From Chinchilla lanigera (taxonomy: Eukaryota; Chordata; Mammalia; Rodentia; Chinchillidae), in contig NW_004955417.1 in assembly GCF_000276665.1 (NCBI RefSeq), positions 12,814,766-12,878,765 of the forward strand: a stretch of 64,000 nt of DNA, given 5' to 3'. The position numbers and the translations under genes are program-made. Shown piece by piece: positions 58,935 through 64,000 of the stretch (position 1 is the stretch's first letter; each line of letters opens with the position of its first letter). Below the pieces are notes generated by a model. It made no database searches and was not told where the DNA came from. It saw only the letters and a program-made list of their open reading frames with translations.

Positions 58935-59880
58935 GTCTTAGAAGCAATCTTATAGTGACCCTCAGTATCCAATATTAAATCATCCAAACTTTTCATTTGG
59001 GCTTATGGAATTCCAAGGGGTCTCGGCTGCACTAAAAATTAATAAGATGTATTTCCATGTATTCTTTTTTGTGTTGGTTCTCTAGTTCCTCCTGAATCTT
59101 TAGCCAAAGGTGGAGATATACCTTTTGCTTCCCAATTGCTTGGAGGATCAAAAGAGTCTCAGGTGCCAGAGAGGGAAGGGAATATCAAAGATCATCTAGT
59201 GGAACAAGCTAAGTATTAATGTAGAAAAAAAGCAAGAAAGAATGTGATTTGTACAGGAACACTGACCATAGTTCATCAGAACCGGCATTTTCTTATTTGT
59301 GGACCAGTGTATTCAATAATATACCATGCCAGCTGAATCCCATTTCTATCCAGCGACACCTTCTACTTCACTAAATGTGCCTTTTTATTCTGTCCTCCAT
59401 AAGCTCCCACACCAGCACCCACCTCCTTTTATCCTTTCTTTTCAGAGACAATTCAAGCATTATTATTGTGAACGACCTCCTAAAGATCTTTCCAACATTA
59501 TAGTTTGGGGATTCACAGTGTCATCTGAAGCTCCTCGGTAAGGAGGGGTGGAAAACACAGTGTGAGTTCCTGGTAGAGGGTCAGTATAGACATCTACTGG
59601 CTGGATGGTAGGTGATCCCTAGGAAACTCAGATGTCCTCATAAGGGCCACTGTTATCTTAAGCAAAGGTGAGTCTGTGAATCACAGGGCAATCCACAGAT
59701 ATGCTTTCTATCTCCTTTTAAAAATCCTCCCTAGACCAACAGTCCCACATATTAAAGCTAAGAAAAGGAAAGGCTCAGGGTCAACTCTACAATCAGTTAT
59801 ATAGTCTGTCTAATCTTTCTGCTTCCCAGGTTAAATTCACCATAATTAATGTGGCAATGTAGAAAGTCTTAGACTAGTCC
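58935..59880. other. Unique intron sequence, nothing assigned
   Basis: No exon or repeat recognised. The open frame at 59326-59541 has no domain and no splice context. Confidence 0.4.
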
Positions 59881-59884
59881 CAGA

Positions 59885-60020
59885 AGTATAAAAACCCAGT
59901 TTGGAAATCTGACTATGCTATTTACTGTCTCAAAATTTTGTGAAAATCCTGTTAACAATCTCAGCTTCAGTCGTCCTATCTATGAAGTGTAAATGACAAT
60001 ACCCGCCCACATGTAGGCCA
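59885..60020 (+). mobile_element. MIR SINE relic
   Basis: TGGAAATCTGACTATGCTAT, TTAACAATCTCAGCTTCAGT and CGTCCTATCTATGAAGTGTA with AATGACAATACCC match sense MIR blocks at reduced identity. Confidence 0.6.
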
Positions 60021-60635
60021 TCCTACACAAGTATAATTATTTCTTAAATATTTATTTCACTGCTGGACTGCCAGCTACACGAGCATAGTGTGTGAAAACA
60101 TCTTGTTCCGAGAACTTAGGGCTTGTACTATGTTCATTGATTGGTTTCCCCAGGGACAGGGAGAAGTTTCGAGCTAGGATAAACTGTTATTGTTATCCTT
60201 AGTATCTTTGATGTTACTGTTCTGGCTCCAGTTTCCATTCTCTACATCACTGAGAAGGGACTGAGAGGGGGAAATAAAAACCCACAGAGTCAAGAGAGGC
60301 CAACCACTGACCTTGTTCACAGGTGAGTAACTTGGAGAGTTCAGGATAGATTCTTCCTTAGTCTCAGTATGTGATGCACAAAGTGCATGGGCCTGACCTT
60401 TACACAGGTCTGTCCTCTGTCCCTTGATAAGTGTCAGCTGGTGATCATCAGCAACAGGTGATGCTTATCCTTACTGACTACTCTTCTTCTTTGACATCTG
60501 ACTGTTTTTAGCAGCAAAGCTACATTCCTCATGGGAGTACACAGAATGTGGTTTCTGCTTGAGGATGCAGCATGTCTGAGGAGCATCTGGATCACCCAAG
60601 TGTGCTCTTATTTTAAAGCCCCCGTCATGTCTCTG
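60021..60635. other. Unique intron sequence, nothing assigned
   Basis: No exon, RNA gene or named repeat recognised. Confidence 0.4.
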
Positions 60636-60639
60636 AGAG

Positions 60640-60990
60640 GCAGAAGAGTGATCAGGACCTTTGGGGTCAGATAAGTCTGATTTCAAATGCTCCTAAGTCT
60701 GCCAATATGGGAGGGAAGGAAAATGCTAAGAAATACCCATGTGTGTGAAAAATGTCTAGATGTAGAGCAAGTATTGTCCTCATTATACAGATGAGAAAAC
60801 TGAGTCCAAAAAGAAGTTTTCCACAAAGTTTCTGAGATAGGAAGTTGCATAGTGAGCCCTCCTTACTGTATAACTGGGATAATAATAGTCCCTTCCTCAA
60901 GGGATGCTGTGATGAGTTAGTAAGAAAATCTGTGAAATTATTGAGCACAGAATCCAGCTATAATAAGTATTCAATAAAGATCACTTTCTA
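60640..60990. mobile_element. MIR SINE split by an opposite-strand MIR-like piece
   Basis: 60650-60700 (TTTGGGGTCAGATAAGTCTG) and 60860-60985 (AACTGGGATAATAATAGTCC ending CAATAAAGATC) are the head and tail of a sense MIR. Between them, 60765-60800 (TCCTCATTATACAGATGAGA) is an antisense MIR core. This suggests one MIR inserted into another. Confidence 0.6.
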
Positions 60991-60994
60991 CTTT

Positions 60995-61730
60995 CTTTCT
61001 CTCATTCTCTTTTCCATAAATTAACCTGAAATGAAGAGTAGCAGAATTCAACTTCAGTCCTGTAATGATTCATCTGAAATGCATCATCTGTGTTCATATC
61101 CATCTTTCAGATTGCTTGTTGTACACACATCTCCCGTTAACACAAATTGAAGAGAGTAGCATGACCTTCATTTGTTGACAGAGAAACAGGTAGGCAGAAC
61201 ACAGTGATGAATGTCTCAATTCAGGGAGGAATTGAATGTCGCCTGTGGGGTAGGATGGCTCTGCCAGCTGTATTGACCATACATCATCCCTGAAAATTAA
61301 CTAATCTTCCCTGTAGCCATTAAATGAAAGCAAGGGCCTGTCCATTGACAATCACCTTCAAAGGGAGGCATGAAGGTCTACCACAGTGCATATGGTGGAT
61401 TCACGTCTATAATCGCGTTAATGTTTGTGGTATTGTAACTCTGCCACTTGGAGAATTTTTTAAGACTTTACATGGAATGAGTGGGTTTGTGTATGTATTA
61501 TTGGTTTCTTGAAAGAGCAGAATAGAAGCTAATAGGATTACATGAAAATACAATTATTTCCAAATTCCAGAGTCACTATACCATTTCATATCTATTCTTG
61601 CTTCCTTTAGTATAACCTCAGGCATCATCAGGCATGTTGAATATGAGAATAATGAGGTGGACCCTTGTATTTGTAAGTTCAGTGGGTAGTAGTTCTGTAT
61701 CCTTGAAATTTCAAAAGCATTATCACTCTC
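60995..61730. other. Unique intron sequence, nothing assigned
   Basis: No exon or repeat recognised. The open frame 61324-61512 has no support beyond its length. Confidence 0.4.
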
Positions 61731-61746
61731 TAAAAAGGGTAGGTCA

Positions 61747-61859
61747 GAGGCTGGGGATTTAGCTCAACGGCATAGCGCCTGCCTGGCAAGCTCAAGGTCA
61801 TGAGTTCAATTCCCGGTACTGGAAACCTTCCCCCTCAAAAAAAATAAAAAATAAAAAAT
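61747..61859 (+). mobile_element. ID-type SINE (sense) with perfect 15-bp target-site duplication
   Basis: GGCTGGGGATTTAGCTCAAC start, A box TAGCTCAACGG (61760-61770), B box GAGTTCAATTCC (61802-61813), then CGGTACTGGAAACC and an A-rich tail with AAAAAT units. The flank AAAAAGGGTAGGTCA is repeated exactly at 61732-61746 and 61860-61874. The perfect duplication shows a recent insertion. The promoter boxes look usable by RNA polymerase III. Confidence 0.95.
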
Positions 61860-61874
61860 AAAAAGGGTAGGTCA

Positions 61875-63125
61875 TTTTAATTTAAAAGAATGATTAATGC
61901 ATGCCTGAACTGGTTCCTACCAACACATTTTTTTGTTTGACTTTCTTTGTTAAAGACATTAACATTGATTTAGCCTTTGCTATTTAATTTATTAATCCAA
62001 ACTACACTTATCAGTAGGTAGATGAGTCTAATACTAAGCATATATGTCAAACTTTATGTAGGATATGCTTACATTCATATGCTGCAATATTTGTACATTT
62101 AAATGTAAAAACAAATGACTAATGCCTCTTTTTCAAGTTCATATACCTAAGTTCTACAATTATATATTATTTAGTAGTGTATCAGTAAGGAGAACAAAAA
62201 CTGTGCTAGCTATTTTGAGCAAGAAAAGATTGAATGTAGGGACTCAGAGACTATAACAGAAATACTTAAGGCTTATCAAACATTGTATTGTTCTCTGATC
62301 ATCTCTTACTCTTAGTTTTAGGCCTCAGGGTGGTTCTCACTGAAGTACCGGAAGGGGAATGAAGTTTAATTTTCCAGGCCAAACTGGTTAAGAGCTTGTG
62401 TGCTTTTGCCTAACCTCACTTCCCTTAGTAGTAACCTTGGAAGCTATATGTTGAAGTGAAAAAATAAGGAGGTAAAAGAATCCTGGTTTTTGAAACACCA
62501 CATGGAGAAGAGTTCTCACTGACCCATATTGGGTTTTGCAGCCTTTCCTGGGACAAACCCGTAAAGTTTTGCCTTATGGAGGCAGCTAGGGTTCATTACC
62601 TCATAAGTCCTTATAAAAATGTGGGAAGGCCTTAGAGAGGGAAGGTCATATTCAGAGAATCAAGAAGCATAGGATCTACAGGAAATGGTCACCAGTGAGC
62701 TCAGTGGCCTTCAGCACCAAAGTGAATGATTTGTAAGAAGATATTTGGAAGCTGTTGGCAAAAGCACATAGCTGGGAGCAACCATGCCTGTGTGCCTATC
62801 CACATCAGAGGGATCATAATAGTTTATATTTTATTTTTTGTCTTTGAAACCTCACATGAATGGATCTCATTGTCTTAATCCCTCTGGTAGAGATTCTAGG
62901 AAATGCAATTCCAAGGTTTTCTTTCAATCCGGTAGTACCAGGGAAGGTATAGAAAGAGAAGAAGCTGTAAAATTGCCCAACATAACTTGACATAACCCAG
63001 TCATTAAAGTGGTGATATGTTCCAGTTTATCTGGCCCAAAGTGATTATTGACAGTACCCTGTTTCAATCTCAAAACATTCCCTGCTGGTACCCTAAATTG
63101 TATAGCTGTCTACCCATTTTAACAT
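61875..63125. other. Unique intron sequence, nothing assigned
   Basis: AT-rich intron without recognised exon, RNA gene or named repeat. Confidence 0.4.
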
Positions 63126-63129
63126 GATA

Positions 63130-63315
63130 AACATACTTTATTAATTTCCTCAAAAACACTTATTGAGGATATATTCAGTGCTAATCAGTGTGCTAAGCAT
63201 AAGAGGCACTGGTCAACACAAACACACACAGTTTAGGTCTTCATGGAATTTAGAGGTTAGTTTTAGTGAATGATGAAAATTGCAGAAGACAGTAGTGATA
63301 AGAAGGGAGCAGAAA
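63130..63315 (-). mobile_element. L2 LINE 3' fragment (antisense)
   Basis: AAAAACACTTATTGAGGATA, AATCAGTGTGCTAAGCATAA and GGTCTTCATGGAATTTAGAG are the complement of the L2 end ('caaatatttattgagcacctactatgtgcc', 'ccctcatggagcttacattctag'). Confidence 0.72.
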
Positions 63316-63359
63316 AGACATAATTTGAAAAAGGTTGAGGAATTATGTTATACAGGTTA

Positions 63360-63582
63360 ACATGGTGGTCAAGATCCCCAGGCTCTTAAGACATTGTGGA
63401 TTTGACTACCACCTTCACCACTTAGCTGTCTGAACCTGAAAATTTACTGATCATCTCTGTTTGTTTACTATTTTGAAATGGCTATTATAGTGCTATAAGA
63501 TTGTTGTGAAAATTATATGCAGTAAAAATGTACAAATCTTATAAGTGCTTAACATGCAGTAAAAACTCAATAAGAATTTGTT
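63360..63582 (+). mobile_element. MIR SINE relic
   Basis: TGGTGGTCAAGATCCCCAGG, CTACCACCTTCACCACTTAG, GTTGTGAAAATTATATGCAG and TGCTTAACATGCAGTAAAAA with CTCAATAAG follow sense MIR from head to tail. Confidence 0.82.
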
Positions 63583-63656
63583 ATAATTATGATAAATAAG
63601 AAAAAATAACAAGTTGTTGGTGTTATTTCTCTTATAATAGCTAAATATAAGAGCAG

Positions 63657-63753
63657 CGGGGCTGGGGATTTAGCTCAGTGGCACAGCGCCTGCCTGGCAA
63701 GCTTAAGGTCCTGAGTCTGATTTCCGGTACTGGAACCACCACCCCCCCAAAAA
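63657..63753 (+). mobile_element. ID-type SINE (sense)
   Basis: CGGGGCTGGGGATTTAGCTC start with A box TAGCTCAGTGG (63671-63681). The B box GAGTCTGATTTCC carries an extra base and is weaker than in the 61747 copy. Flanks share AAGAGCAG at 63649-63656 and 63754-63761. Short A tail after a C run. Confidence 0.92.
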
Positions 63754-64000
63754 AAGAGCAGAGCCTAAGTAAACTCCTAGGTTTCTCACTTGGGTGTGTT
63801 TTGATGGGTGATTTTGTAAAACAGTAAATGCAAAGGAAGCTAATTTGTGTGGCAGAAAGAATATATATAGTGGGGTGAGTTACTAAAAGAATAAATACAT
63901 GAAAAGCCAACTTAAATGGAAGAAATAATGCATGTCATCTGAGGGACTATGGGGATATAAACAGCAGTGTCTATTAGGCAGCTGAATAGCTAAGTGGGGG

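Larger units (their letters stand above)
40515..64000 (+). other. CPQ: CPQ intron downstream of the exon (partial)
   Basis: The intron starts with GTAAAT directly after the exon and runs to the window edge. The next coding segment, which in CPQ carries the catalytic Glu motif (TAEEQGG), was not seen on the + strand, so it should lie beyond 64000. The content is repeat relics and unique intron sequence. It begins in phase 1. Confidence 0.72.

Noticed and set aside
61747..61859. tRNA-like gene with A and B boxes
   Set aside because: The A and B boxes belong to an ID SINE with an A tail and target-site duplication. It lacks a proper tRNA acceptor stem, so it is not a tRNA gene.
1..64000. CRISPR arrays, bacterial operons, or a novel multi-gene system
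   Set aside because: Repeat content and the CPQ exon show mammalian nuclear DNA. Direct repeats are SINE/LINE copies or simple repeats, and no clustered coding genes exist.

Overview
This is mammalian nuclear DNA, almost entirely intron and interspersed repeat. The repeats point to a rodent outside the mouse/rat family: many young ID-type (tRNA-derived) SINEs, a B1 SINE with the exact 29-bp internal tandem duplication, and an ID+B1 composite SINE. The ID copies end in an unusual 3' half (GAGTTCAATTCCCGGTACTGG type). A castorimorph such as beaver fits, but that is inference from repeat type and not proven by the sequence.

The one recognisable gene is CPQ (carboxypeptidase Q, also plasma glutamate carboxypeptidase, an M28 metallopeptidase), on the + strand. 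A single 112-nt internal exon lies at 40403-40514 with good splice sites. It encodes the segment holding two zinc ligands, the His of GHLDSWD and the first Asp of DDGGG. Everything upstream (1-40402) and downstream (40515-64000) reads as two very large introns of this gene, which matches the known long-intron layout of CPQ. No CpG-rich promoter, first or last exon, or second gene was seen.

Layout. 1-5 kb: ID SINEs, a MIR and an old retro-repeat. 5-7.2 kb: old L2, an unclassified repeat and an old L1 fragment. 7.2-15.1 kb: mostly unique intron with a few old SINE/DNA-transposon relics and a (CA)n tract. 15.1-25.4 kb: a nest in which an old antisense L1 was split at about 18.67 kb by a later sense L1 (18677-24385) flanked by an 18-bp target-site duplication, with ID SINEs inserted into both. 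25.4-34.5 kb: unique intron, an L1 fragment, and opposed (GA)n and (CT)n tracts. 34.5-40.2 kb: B1, L2 and several L1 3' ends close to the exon. 40.5-64 kb: downstream intron with MIR, L2, ID, L1 and a long (TG)n tract.

No undescribed gene system could be supported. The observations most worth following are the nested L1 with its target-site duplication and internal deletion, the distinct ID subfamily, a weak cryptic-exon candidate at 55246-55309, and two repeat-free stretches that could be conserved regulatory DNA.
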